Assembly (NCBI GenBank): GCA_002299195.1 | Contig: DBOA01000041.1 | Location: forward strand, 1 to 15,413 | Length of the DNA: 15,413 nucleotides | Direction of reading: 5' to 3' | Source: Sphingomonadales bacterium UBA658 | GTDB taxonomy: Bacteria; Pseudomonadota; Alphaproteobacteria; Sphingomonadales; Sphingomonadaceae | Part shown: positions 1 to 6,037 of the stretch, in pieces | Position numbering within the stretch: position 1 is the stretch's first letter | How the letters are laid out: each line of letters begins with the position of its first letter | Translations under genes and position numbers: made by a program | Notes under the pieces: generated by a model | What the model was told of the DNA's origin: nothing | The model's input: only the letters and a program-made list of their open reading frames with translations | Databases searched by the model: none

Positions 1-150
1 ATGGTCAGCGAGAAGGTCGCGGCGAACCTAACGCTTGGCGCGGACCTGATGACCGGCAAGCACGGGCTTACCCCCGAAAGCATGGTCAGCGGCAGTATCG
101 ACCATTACGCCAAGCATGTGACCGCGAACCGCAAACGGCTGTTGGGCTAA
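1..150 (+). CDS. C-terminal end of an unrecognised protein (5' truncated by the window edge)
   Basis: An open frame enters at base 1 and stops with TAA at 148-150, giving 49 residues that end in ...VTANRKRLLG. The ATG at base 1 is probably an internal Met, because no upstream sequence is available to show a start or ribosome site. The tail is amphipathic and ends in basic residues, with a mid-segment HGLTPESMVSGSIDHYAKHV. Phasin-family proteins can end in a similar basic stretch, but this resemblance is too weak to name the gene. No terminator-like hairpin is evident between its stop and the following cold-shock promoter. The function is unknown. Confidence 0.5.
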   Translation: MVSEKVAANLTLGADLMTGKHGLTPESMVSGSIDHYAKHVTANRKRLLG

Positions 151-217
151 AGCGGGCGGCTGAACGCCTACGAAAATGGCGGGAAAACAGGGGAAAAGCG
201 GGCTTCGACCTTGTTAT

Positions 218-246
218 TTGCTAATGCCGTAAATTAGGCGTATAAG
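218..246 (+). promoter_or_regulatory. Sigma-70-type promoter of the cold-shock gene
   Basis: A -35-like TTGCTA (218-223) and a -10-like TATAAG (241-246, five of six consensus bases) are separated by exactly 17 bp. Transcription would begin near 253, giving a leader of about 140 nt before the ATG at 393. Long structured leaders are typical of cold-inducible csp mRNAs. The start site is inferred, not measured. Confidence 0.5.
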
Positions 247-358
247 CCAAACACGCTATCGTCGACCGCGACGGAATTTGAGGCGCGTATCTGATGAAAC
301 AAGCGGAGCGTGCAACGTTTTTCCCAACACGACTTGGCTACCCACTTGGCGCTGTTGC

Positions 359-372
359 CAGGTGGTCACCTG
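359..372 (+). promoter_or_regulatory. Small palindrome in the csp leader, just upstream of the ribosome-binding site
   Basis: CAGGTG-GT-CACCTG is a perfect 6-bp inverted repeat. It ends 8 nt before the AAGGA ribosome-binding site (381-385), which is 7 nt from the ATG at 393. A second possible stem, TGGC...GCCA, lies immediately 5' (346-360) and overlaps it, so the two cannot fully form together. It could act as a temperature-sensitive leader structure or as a protein-binding site; the sequence alone cannot separate these. Confidence 0.3.
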
Positions 373-392
373 TTTCGTGAAAGGAACATCTT

Positions 393-602
393 ATGCCTAC
401 TGGCACCGTAAAATTCTTCAATGCCGATAAAGGCTATGGCTTTATTGCACCCGATGGTGGTGGCGATGACAGCTTCGTGCACATCTCGGCTGTTCAAGCT
501 GCTGGCATGCACTCGCTCGACAAAGAGCAGCGCGTAAATTTCGAAGTCGAAATTGGCCGCAACGGTAAAGCTTCGGCTGTAAATCTTTCAGCTGCTGATT
601 AA
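393..602 (+). CDS. Cold-shock domain protein (CspA family)
   Basis: This 69-residue protein is a single cold-shock domain, the usual length for the family. The nucleic-acid-binding motifs are clear: RNP1 as KGYGFIAP at residues 13-20 and RNP2 as FVHIS at 28-32, following the conserved start TGTVKFFN. Such proteins bind single-stranded RNA or DNA in the cytoplasm, melt secondary structure and help translation at low temperature or in stationary phase. The ATG at 393 is supported by AAGGA 7 nt upstream. A promoter at 218-246 and a long leader suggest post-transcriptional control, and a strong terminator follows at 626-652, so the gene is probably monocistronic. Genomes usually carry several csp paralogues, so the exact letter (cspA or another) cannot be assigned. 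Confidence 0.95.
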   Translation: MPTGTVKFFNADKGYGFIAPDGGGDDSFVHISAVQAAGMHSLDKEQRVNFEVEIGRNGKASAVNLSAAD

Positions 603-625
603 TCAGCGCTAAGGTTTAAAAAAAA

Positions 626-652
626 GGGCTGCCGAAAGGCGGCCCTTTTTTT
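626..652. terminator. Bidirectional rho-independent terminator
   Basis: An 8-bp stem, GGGCTGCC (626-633) with GGCGGCCC (638-645) including one G-T wobble, is closed by a GAAA tetraloop (634-637). It is flanked by eight A's on the left (618-625) and seven T's on the right (646-652), so it works in both directions. It serves the csp gene on the plus strand and the zinc-ribbon gene on the minus strand, whose stop lies at 671. Confidence 0.9.
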
Positions 653-670
653 GTGCGCGGCGATTGCAGA

Positions 671-982
671 TTAATCGAACAGCTCTTCCAGAAATGACTT
701 CCTCCGCTTTTGATACGGATAGCCATGGCCAAAGCCCGGTTGCTGGTGGCCATAGCCTGGCGGTGCAAATCCGGCGGGCGCTTGCGGTGGAACGGGTTGC
801 GGGGCAGCTTGCGGTGCAGGTATCTCGGCAGCAACGCTGCGTTCGATGATCTTGTCCAACTCGCCACGATCAAGCCAAACGCCGCGGCATTGTGGGCAAT
901 AGTCGATCTCGACACCTTGGCGGTCACTCATGACAAGCGCCACCTTGCAAACAGGGCATGGCATTCCAACGGCTGGGTTCAT
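671..982 (-). CDS. zf-TFIIB zinc-ribbon protein with a Pro/Gly-rich tail
   Basis: This 103-residue protein has an N-terminal zinc ribbon of the zf-TFIIB type: CPVC (Cys9, Cys12) and CPQC (Cys29, Cys32), followed by the family signature RGVWLDRGEL (33-42). A low-complexity linker rich in Pro, Ala, Gly, His and Gln follows (about 55-88). It ends in a basic-then-acidic tail, KRRKSFLEELFD, a pattern I associate with this family. The frame is open upstream to 1030, but I chose the ATG at 982 because a strong GAGGAG site (990-995) lies 7 nt before it. The biochemical role of these proteins is not established; metal binding is the safe prediction. It shares a terminator with the convergent csp gene. 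Confidence 0.85.
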   Translation of the reverse strand: MNPAVGMPCPVCKVALVMSDRQGVEIDYCPQCRGVWLDRGELDKIIERSVAAEIPAPQAAPQPVPPQAPAGFAPPGYGHQQPGFGHGYPYQKRRKSFLEELFD

Positions 983-1174
983 ATCGGGTCTCCTCTTTAA
1001 TGGTTTAAAGCGGTCCGACATCGCCGTCATATGACGACCAGAGGGGCCCGGCCCGCAAAACGCAGTTGGGCATTGGTCGGCACTATTTCAATAACCCTGG
1101 CTGTTAATTCAGCAATGCACCGGTCATCCACATCGCGGACAGCACGACGATGGCCAGAAATTTTGATCGATAAG

Positions 1175-1199
1175 CGAACCGCCAACCCCAGCGGTTAGC
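1175..1199 (-). terminator. Possible weak terminator hairpin overlapping the yjdM stop codon
   Basis: GCGAACCGC and GCGGTTAGC form a 9-bp inverted repeat with one mismatch around an 8-nt loop. It overlaps the stop codon of the minus-strand PhnA-domain gene (1195-1197). No T-run follows on the minus strand, so intrinsic termination would be weak; it may instead protect the 3' end. Confidence 0.3.
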
Positions 1200-1509
1200 G
1201 TTTCCGGACAAACTCCGCACGCAGCACAAGGCCCTTGATGCCGTCGAACCGACAATCGATTTCCTGCGCATCGCCAGTCAAGCGGATGGATTTGATCAGC
1301 GTTCCGCGCTTCAATGTCTGGCCCGCGCCCTTTACGGTCAGGTCCTTGATCAACGTGACTTGGTCGCCGTCCGCCAGGATATTGCCGACCGCGTCGCGGA
1401 CCTCAACTGCGCCGTCCTGTTCGGATTTGGCATTGGCTTCGGTAGCACTGATCCATTCACCAGACGCCTCGTCATAGACATATTCGTCGTCGGCTCCGTC
1501 CGTCATCAT
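1195..1509 (-). CDS. yjdM: YjdM/PhnA-family protein lacking the zinc ribbon
   Basis: Residues about 36-104 match the C-terminal PhnA domain (an SH3-like barrel). Recognisable features are VRDAVGNILADGDQVTLIKD, the LKRG turn and IDCRFDGIKGLVLRAEFV. In E. coli YjdM an N-terminal ribbon with paired CxxC cysteines precedes this domain. Here the matching segment is EYVYDEASGEWISATEA and contains no cysteine, so the zinc site is gone. The historical name 'phosphonate utilisation protein PhnA' is misleading; no phn genes lie nearby and the function is unknown. The start is one of two adjacent ATGs at 1507-1509 and 1504-1506, with only a weak GGGGA upstream. It diverges from the EthA-like monooxygenase and shares about 110 bp of control DNA with it. 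Confidence 0.85.
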   Translation of the reverse strand: MMTDGADDEYVYDEASGEWISATEANAKSEQDGAVEVRDAVGNILADGDQVTLIKDLTVKGAGQTLKRGTLIKSIRLTGDAQEIDCRFDGIKGLVLRAEFVRKR

Positions 1510-1567
1510 TCAATCCCCGTTGTGATATTGTCACGCCATAGCGTCATTTACGCGCGCGCGAAAGCCA

Positions 1568-1582
1568 GTTGCAATTTGCAAC
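1568..1582. promoter_or_regulatory. Perfect 15-bp palindrome, candidate operator over the -35 box
   Basis: GTTGCAA-T-TTGCAAC is a perfect inverted repeat with 7-bp arms. Its left arm contains the proposed -35 hexamer (1569-1574) of the monooxygenase gene, so a protein bound here would block RNA polymerase. Dyads of this sort suit dimeric regulators such as TetR or MarR types. No such regulator is encoded in the window, so the binding protein is unknown. A second, weaker dyad (GTGA-N5-TCAC, 1522-1534) lies nearer the divergent yjdM start. Confidence 0.45.
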
Positions 1583-1596
1583 GATGTCAGTAAGAT
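1569..1596 (+). promoter_or_regulatory. Candidate promoter of the EthA-like monooxygenase gene
   Basis: A -35-like TTGCAA (1569-1574) and a -10-like TAAGAT (1591-1596) lie 16 bp apart, each matching four of six consensus bases. The predicted transcript starts near 1603, about 19 nt before the ATG at 1622, leaving room for the GGAGAG ribosome site at 1612-1617. The match is modest, but the geometry fits well. Confidence 0.35.
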
Positions 1597-1621
1597 TTTT
1601 CTCGATAGAGTGGAGAGTCAT

Positions 1622-3139
1622 ATGGCGCAGGCTGAAACGGTTGTAGATGTATTGATTGTAGGCGCTGGTTTATCCGGCATTGGTGCGGCGGCGCATCTAA
1701 CCATGCAATGCCCCAATAAAAGCTATGCCATTGTCGAGCAACGCGCTGACATGGGCGGCACTTGGGACCTTTTCCGGTACCCGGGCATCCGGTCTGACTC
1801 GGACATGCATACCTTGGGCTACCGCTTCAAACCATGGCTGCATGAAAAAACGATCGCTGACGGCCCATCCATTCACCAATATGTCCACGAAACGGCTGAT
1901 GAATATGGCATCGCGCCGCATATCCACTTTGGGCACAAGGTGGTCTCGGCAAATTGGTCCAGCCCCGATGCGCGCTGGCATGTCACAGCAAAGGCTGTCG
2001 ATGGTGGCGAAGAGCGGCGCTTTGCCGCGCGCTTCTTGTTCATGTGCGCCGGTTATTATGACTATGATCAGGGCTATAAGCCTGATTTTCCCGGCGAAGC
2101 TGACTTCGGCGGCCAGATTGTTCACCCGCAGCATTGGCCAGAAGGGCTGGACTATAGCGGTAAGAAGGTAACGGTCATCGGTTCAGGCGCCACCGCGGTG
2201 ACGATTGTGCCGGTAATGGCACAACAGGGCGCGCAGGTGACGATGCTGCAGCGTTCGCCGACCTATATGGTCTCGCGTCCTGCGATTGATCCATTCTCCA
2301 AATTTGTTCGCAAAATCATGCCGGAAAAGCTGGCTTATGCGCTGACGCGCTGGCGCAACATTAACATGCAGCGGTTCACTTATTGGTATGCCCGCCGCAA
2401 TCCAGCGAAGCTCGGCGAAAAGCTGGTCAACATGGCCCGCGAAGCACTGCCGGCCTCAGTCGATGTTGATACCCATTTCGTGCCCAAATACGGCCCATGG
2501 GAACAGCGCCTGTGCCTTATTCCCGATAGCGATATGTTTACCGCCATAACCGAGGGCAAGGCCGAGGTTGTGACCGACCATATAGACCATTTCACCAAGA
2601 CGGGCATTCAGCTGAAGTCCGGCAAGCATATTGAATCCGATATCGTCGTCACTGCGACCGGTCTGAACCTTGTCACGATGGGCAAGACAGCGATCAGCGT
2701 TGACGGCGAAGCGATCAATTTTGGTGAGCATTTCAATTATAAGGGCGTGATGTTCAACGACATTCCGAACTTCGCCAGCGTCTTTGGTTATATCAACGCG
2801 TCATGGACGCTGAAGACCGATATCGTTGCCGATTATGTCTGCCGATTGTTGTGGAAAATGGATGACAAAAACGCGCTTGTGGCAACCCCGCATCTTGATG
2901 ATCCGGATATGCCAAAGCTGCCGTTTGTGACAGACTTTAGCTCAGGCTATTTTGCCCGCAGTTTTGACACGTTGCCCAAGAACGGGGACCGCCATCCATG
3001 GCGCGTTCTGCAAAATTACGCCGCTGAAAAGAAAATCCTGACCCAAGATCCGGTGGATGATGGCGTCATGGTGTTTTCGGCACCGCATTTCGCAGCATCG
3101 CATAACGAGAGTGCGGAAACGTTGATCGCAGCCGAGTAA
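1622..3139 (+). CDS. Type I Baeyer-Villiger monooxygenase, EthA-like (FAD/NADPH)
   Basis: This 505-residue flavoprotein would insert one oxygen atom next to a ketone (giving an ester or lactone) or oxidise a heteroatom, using NADPH and O2. The FAD Rossmann motif GAGLSG is at residues 14-19. The Baeyer-Villiger fingerprint FxGxxxHxxxWP is exact at 162-173 (FGGQIVHPQHWP), and the second nucleotide-binding motif GSGATA is at 187-192. Runs such as GGTWDLFRYPGIRSDSDM and LNLVTMGKTA resemble mycobacterial EthA, the activator of the drug ethionamide; this assignment rests on recalled family sequence, not on a search. I place the start at ATG 1622, with GGAGAG (1612-1617) just upstream, and not at the in-frame GTG at 1610, which would overlap that site. 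The natural substrate is unknown. EthA in mycobacteria has a neighbouring TetR repressor; none is visible here. Confidence 0.93.
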   Translation: MAQAETVVDVLIVGAGLSGIGAAAHLTMQCPNKSYAIVEQRADMGGTWDLFRYPGIRSDSDMHTLGYRFKPWLHEKTIADGPSIHQYVHETADEYGIAPHIHFGHKVVSANWSSPDARWHVTAKAVDGGEERRFAARFLFMCAGYYDYDQGYKPDFPGEADFGGQIVHPQHWPEGLDYSGKKVTVIGSGATAVTIVPVMAQQGAQVTMLQRSPTYMVSRPAIDPFSKFVRKIMPEKLAYALTRWRNINMQRFTYWYARRNPAKLGEKLVNMAREALPASVDVDTHFVPKYGPWEQRLCLIPDSDMFTAITEGKAEVVTDHIDHFTKTGIQLKSGKHIESDIVVTATGLNLVTMGKTAISVDGEAINFGEHFNYKGVMFNDIPNFASVFGYINASWTLKTDIVADYVCRLLWKMDDKNALVATPHLDDPDMPKLPFVTDFSSGYFARSFDTLPKNGDRHPWRVLQNYAAEKKILTQDPVDDGVMVFSAPHFAASHNESAETLIAAE

Positions 3140-3148
3140 CTACCCGAA

Positions 3149-3172
3149 GGAGGGGCCTATATCAGCCCTCCC
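3149..3172 (+). terminator. Hairpin downstream of the monooxygenase gene
   Basis: GGAGGGGC (3149-3156) can pair with GCCCTCC (3165-3171), with one bulged G and an 8-nt loop, starting 10 nt after the stop codon. It is GC-rich and stable, but only CTATT follows with no T-run. It is therefore a possible weak or factor-assisted terminator. Confidence 0.4.
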
Positions 3173-3383
3173 TATTGCGAACCGTCGCGGCAACGCGGCG
3201 GGTTTCGATGGTGGCTTCTGGCGATATGATATGTGTGCGTTTGCGGACCACCCAAATGAGTAAAGCAAGCCCGGCCAGTGCCTCGAACGTCAGATAAGCC
3301 CCGACCCTTGACGCTGTTGAATGGCCGGAGTCAGCGGTGGCGCATTCTTCAAAATCTCCGACATGTTGGCAAACTGCACGTGC
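3162..3383 (-). pseudogene. Start-less coding-like frame with one membrane helix and a Cys-containing segment (possible remnant)
   Basis: Reading the minus strand from 3383 to the TGA at 3162-3164 gives 73 open codons with coding-like composition and no other gene to explain the region. The product would have a segment with two cysteines (CQHVGDFEECATADSGHS), then a hydrophobic helix YLTFEALAGLALLIWVV, then basic RKR and a polar tail. By the positive-inside rule the cysteine segment would lie outside the membrane. No ATG, GTG or TTG occurs in frame between the TAG at 3384-3386 and the helix. The nearest ATG (3362-3364) is in another frame and reaches a TGA after 24 codons. This suggests a frameshifted remnant, a sequencing error or an unusual start. 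I do not recognise the family. Confidence 0.35.
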
Positions 3384-3390
3384 CTATTTC

Positions 3391-3486
3391 CTAAGACAGC
3401 GGCGGGCGCGTGTCGGTTGATCGGTTGCAAGCCGATAAGCCCAATGCTGCGATCGACATAACGAACAAAAGAAAAATACGTGACAT
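3391..3486 (-). CDS. Predicted small lipoprotein, 31 residues
   Basis: The frame begins at ATG 3486 and encodes a hydrophobic signal segment, MSRIFLLFVMSIAALGLSAC, ending in a lipobox (LSAC, Cys20). Only 11 polar residues follow (NRSTDTRPPLS). This is what a small outer- or inner-membrane lipoprotein looks like: Cys20 would be lipidated after signal peptidase II cleavage. GGGAGA lies about 10 nt upstream, a little far but plausible. The frame is open further upstream, to 3591, but that part overlaps the divergent aminopeptidase start and is less likely to be used. Very short lipoproteins of this type are common and mostly unstudied. A chance hydrophobic frame is possible, but the lipobox argues against it. 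Confidence 0.5.
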   Translation of the reverse strand: MSRIFLLFVMSIAALGLSACNRSTDTRPPLS

Positions 3487-3534
3487 TTCTGAATTATCTC
3501 CCGTTCGCGGTCCATTGCCGCTATCGCATCGATT

Positions 3535-4923
3535 ATGCGTTATGACGATCTGATCCAACCTGACAACGGCCAACCGGCCACACCTATCCACCTAGTCGAT
3601 AAAAATGGCTTTGCGTCATGGCTTGCTGGCCAACCCGACCCTGTCCGCACGGCCGTAAAAGCACAGAAGTTTGAAGGTAGCGTAAACGACAGCGCGATAC
3701 TTCCCGGCGATAAGCCCGGGGAATGGTCTGTCGTCGCCGGTGTGGCGGATGCCGCCGCACTTGGGCTTTGGAACCTGGCCAAGCTATCTGACATTCTGCC
3801 GGAGGGAAGCTATCGCTTGTTGGATGCCGACGCTGGTGAAGCGATGCTTGGGTGGGTGCTTGGTCAGTATCGCTACCATGAATATCTCAGCGAACCGAAA
3901 ATAACCGGCGCACGCGTGCTGCTCGTGCGTGAACCCGGTAAAATCCATAATATCGTGCTTCAGGCGCGCGCCACGGCGCTGGTGCGCGATCTGGTCAACC
4001 GTCCGGCGGGTGACCTTGGTCCCGACGCGCTTGAGGCTGAGGCTAAGCGCATGGCCAAGGCGCATAAGGCAGATGTGACAGTGACAGCAGGCGAAGCGTT
4101 GGAAGCGGGCTTCCCGCTCATCCACGCTGTCGGCAAAGCAGCGGCGCGCGAACATGCCCCGCGGCTGATTGAGCTGGAATGGGGCGACCCGCGCCACCCA
4201 CGCATCGCAATTGTCGGCAAAGGCATAACGTTCGACAGCGGTGGTCTTGATATGAAACCTGCGAGCGGCATGCGGCTGATGAAGAAGGATATGGGCGGCG
4301 CTGCCCATGCGCTTGCGCTGGCGGAGCTTATCATGGCTGCGCATTTGCCTGTCCGCTTGCATATGCTCGTGGCTGCTGCCGAAAACAGCATATCGGGCAA
4401 TGCTATGCGGCCGGGCGACATCGTTAAAAGCCGCAAGGGCATTACGGTTGAAATCGACAATACCGATGCGGAAGGGCGCCTTGTGCTTGCCGACGCGTTG
4501 ACCAAAGCGGTCGAGGATGCGCCTGAGCTTATCATCGATTTCGCGACGCTGACCGGCGCGGCGCGCGTTGCCTTGGGGCCTGATTTGCCGGCAATGTTCA
4601 GCAATGACGATGAAACAGCGGACGCCTTAATCGCAGCGTCAAAGGCGCAGACTGACCCGCTGTGGCGGATGCCATTATGGGCACCTTATATGGAGCTTTT
4701 GGATAGCGATATCGCGGACATGACAAACAGCGGCGGGGCTTTTGCAGGCGCAGTAACGGCGGCGCTCTTTATGCAGAAATTCGTTCCTGATGATGTGCCG
4801 TGGGTGCATCTGGACACCTTTGCATGGCGACCAACCAATAAGCCTGGCCGGCCAAAGGGCGGTGAGGCCCTTGGATTGCGCGCCGTCTTCGGCTATCTGG
4901 CCGACAAATATCCGGCACGTTAG
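3535..4923 (+). CDS. M17-family leucyl aminopeptidase
   Basis: This 462-residue cytoplasmic metallo-aminopeptidase removes N-terminal residues from peptides. The catalytic C-terminal domain (about 140-455) shows the family motifs: GKGITFDSGG with Lys229 and Asp234, MKP with Lys241, KKDMGG with Asp252, and NTDAEGRL at 309-316 with Asp311, Glu313 and Arg315. These supply the two-metal site and the active-site Lys and Arg. It is shorter than E. coli PepA (about 500 residues), with a reduced N-terminal domain, as in many alphaproteobacterial M17 proteins, so I leave the symbol open. ATG 3535 has no clear ribosome site, so the start is moderately certain. An NlpC/P60 hydrolase follows by about 50 nt on the same strand, and the pair probably forms one operon acting on peptidoglycan-derived or other peptides. 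Confidence 0.93.
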   Translation: MRYDDLIQPDNGQPATPIHLVDKNGFASWLAGQPDPVRTAVKAQKFEGSVNDSAILPGDKPGEWSVVAGVADAAALGLWNLAKLSDILPEGSYRLLDADAGEAMLGWVLGQYRYHEYLSEPKITGARVLLVREPGKIHNIVLQARATALVRDLVNRPAGDLGPDALEAEAKRMAKAHKADVTVTAGEALEAGFPLIHAVGKAAAREHAPRLIELEWGDPRHPRIAIVGKGITFDSGGLDMKPASGMRLMKKDMGGAAHALALAELIMAAHLPVRLHMLVAAAENSISGNAMRPGDIVKSRKGITVEIDNTDAEGRLVLADALTKAVEDAPELIIDFATLTGAARVALGPDLPAMFSNDDETADALIAASKAQTDPLWRMPLWAPYMELLDSDIADMTNSGGAFAGAVTAALFMQKFVPDDVPWVHLDTFAWRPTNKPGRPKGGEALGLRAVFGYLADKYPAR

Positions 4924-4975
4924 GGTGCCGAACATGTTACATTTTTGGGGGCGTAAGTAGTTGGCAGACGGACAC

Positions 4976-5863
4976 ATGGGGGCGGGGAAGCGGCCCATCT
5001 ATACATTGAGTGGGCACAGCCTTGTCGGAGACAAGCGCACAACGCCCATCCGCGGGGATCTTGCCGACATCAGTCTGGCCGGAAAACTGTTCGCGCCGCA
5101 TTACGCAGTGCCGATGCTGCGCACGGGCATTGCGCCGGTTACCGAAATTCATGCCGAGGCACATGCCACATCGATGCCCGTTAGCGCGTTAATGCATGGT
5201 GAGGAGTTCGCGGTGCTTGATGTCGCGGGTGAATGGGCTTGGGGATATTGCCTGCACGACAATTATCTGGGCTATGTGCGCTTTGCGGAGCTTGGCAATG
5301 ATTTTGACGCCACGCATATCGTCAGCGCGCCTGCGACATTGCTCGTTTCCGCGCCATCGACAAAGGCGCAGGTGCTGGCGCGTTACCCCATGGGTGCGCA
5401 GTTGCTTTGCGGCAGCCCAAGCGAATGCGGCAACTATCTGGCCTGCGAAAACGGCTTTGTGCCATTGGCCCATCTGTCCGAAATCGGACGCGTTGCGGAA
5501 TCACCGGCAGATTTGGCAGAACAGCTGATCGGTACGCCCTATAGCTGGGGTGGACGCAGCGGAGACGCCATTGATTGCTCAGGCCTTGTGCAATTGGTGT
5601 TCGGACTGAAGGGGCATATGCCGCCACGCGATGCCGATATGCAGCAGGCAGACTTTGGCGAAGAGCTGGCCGACGGCGATGCGTTGCAGCGCGGCGATCT
5701 GGTTTTCTTCCCCGGCCATGTTGGCATCATGGCTGACGCAGAGAACATCATCCACGCCAATGGCACCGCGATGGCGGTGAGCATTGAACCGCTGGCAGAT
5801 GCGGCGGCACGCTTTGCCGCGCATGATGAGGCGATTGTTGCGCGCAAGCGGGTGGTGTTGTGA
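4976..5863 (+). CDS. SH3-domain NlpC/P60 cysteine peptidase, probably cytoplasmic
   Basis: The protein has about 295 residues. The C-terminal NlpC/P60 domain (about 175-295) holds the catalytic set: Cys201 in DCSGL, His248 in PGHVGI and His260 in HAN. The N-terminal half carries SH3b-like segments (about 55-165, for example EWAWGYCLHDNYLGYV). Such enzymes cleave gamma-D-Glu to diamino-acid bonds in peptidoglycan stem peptides. There is no signal peptide or membrane segment, so it probably works inside the cell on recycled muropeptides, as proposed for YkfC-type proteins; pairing with the upstream aminopeptidase supports this. An in-frame TTG at 4961 would add five residues and has GGGGGCG upstream. 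I chose ATG 4976, but neither has a convincing ribosome site. A long palindrome separates the gene from argC. Confidence 0.88.
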   Translation: MGAGKRPIYTLSGHSLVGDKRTTPIRGDLADISLAGKLFAPHYAVPMLRTGIAPVTEIHAEAHATSMPVSALMHGEEFAVLDVAGEWAWGYCLHDNYLGYVRFAELGNDFDATHIVSAPATLLVSAPSTKAQVLARYPMGAQLLCGSPSECGNYLACENGFVPLAHLSEIGRVAESPADLAEQLIGTPYSWGGRSGDAIDCSGLVQLVFGLKGHMPPRDADMQQADFGEELADGDALQRGDLVFFPGHVGIMADAENIIHANGTAMAVSIEPLADAAARFAAHDEAIVARKRVVL

Positions 5864-5886
5864 CCGGCAATACCGTTCTAAGAAAT

Positions 5887-6014
5887 ACCGTAACCCTGAG
5901 CAGCCGTTGCGCAGCAATTGCGTCTGTCGAAGGGTGCTTCAAGGTTTGCGCTGCCGCTGATACACACCCTTCGACGGGCGCGGTCGCTGCGCGCCCGCTG
6001 CTCAGGGCTACGGT
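5887..6014. repeat. Long imperfect palindrome, REP-like intergenic element
   Basis: The outer 18 bases, ACCGTAaCCCTGAGCAGC (5887-5904) and their partner at 5997-6014, are complementary at 17 of 18 positions. The symmetry continues inward to a perfect 11-bp arm, GTCGAAGGGTG (5926-5936) against CACCCTTCGAC (5965-5975). That gives two arms of 50 nt around a 28-nt loop (5937-5964). Several arm mismatches would be G-U pairs in plus-strand RNA, so a long hairpin could form. CCCTGAGCAGC and CGAAGGGTG resemble motifs of repeats seen between sphingomonad genes. It fills the gap between the NlpC/P60 gene and argC. Confidence 0.85.
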
Positions 6015-6037
6015 CTTATTTGAGCGGGTGATTTAAG

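Noticed and set aside
616..927. A 103-codon minus-strand frame over the zinc-ribbon gene and the terminator
   Set aside because: It runs through the terminator hairpin and overlaps a frame with four ordered CxxC cysteines and a strong ribosome site.
1031..1194. Intergenic stretch between the zinc-ribbon gene and yjdM, checked for small genes and RNAs
   Set aside because: Apart from the hairpin overlapping the yjdM stop and a GGGGCCC-type GC-rich patch near 1045, I saw no coding frame, tRNA-like fold or promoter worth reporting.
1551..1560. CGCGCGCGCG run upstream of the monooxygenase gene
   Set aside because: Short alternating CG runs occur by chance at this GC content. It is not placed at a promoter element and shows no further symmetry.
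3960..4604. A 214-codon minus-strand frame opposite the M17 aminopeptidase
   Set aside because: The product is low-complexity (Ser, Ala, Arg) and lies wholly over conserved M17 motifs, so it is a shadow frame.
4931..4938. AACATGTT palindrome between the aminopeptidase and NlpC/P60 genes
   Set aside because: An 8-bp palindrome is expected many times by chance in 15 kb, and no promoter is visible around it.
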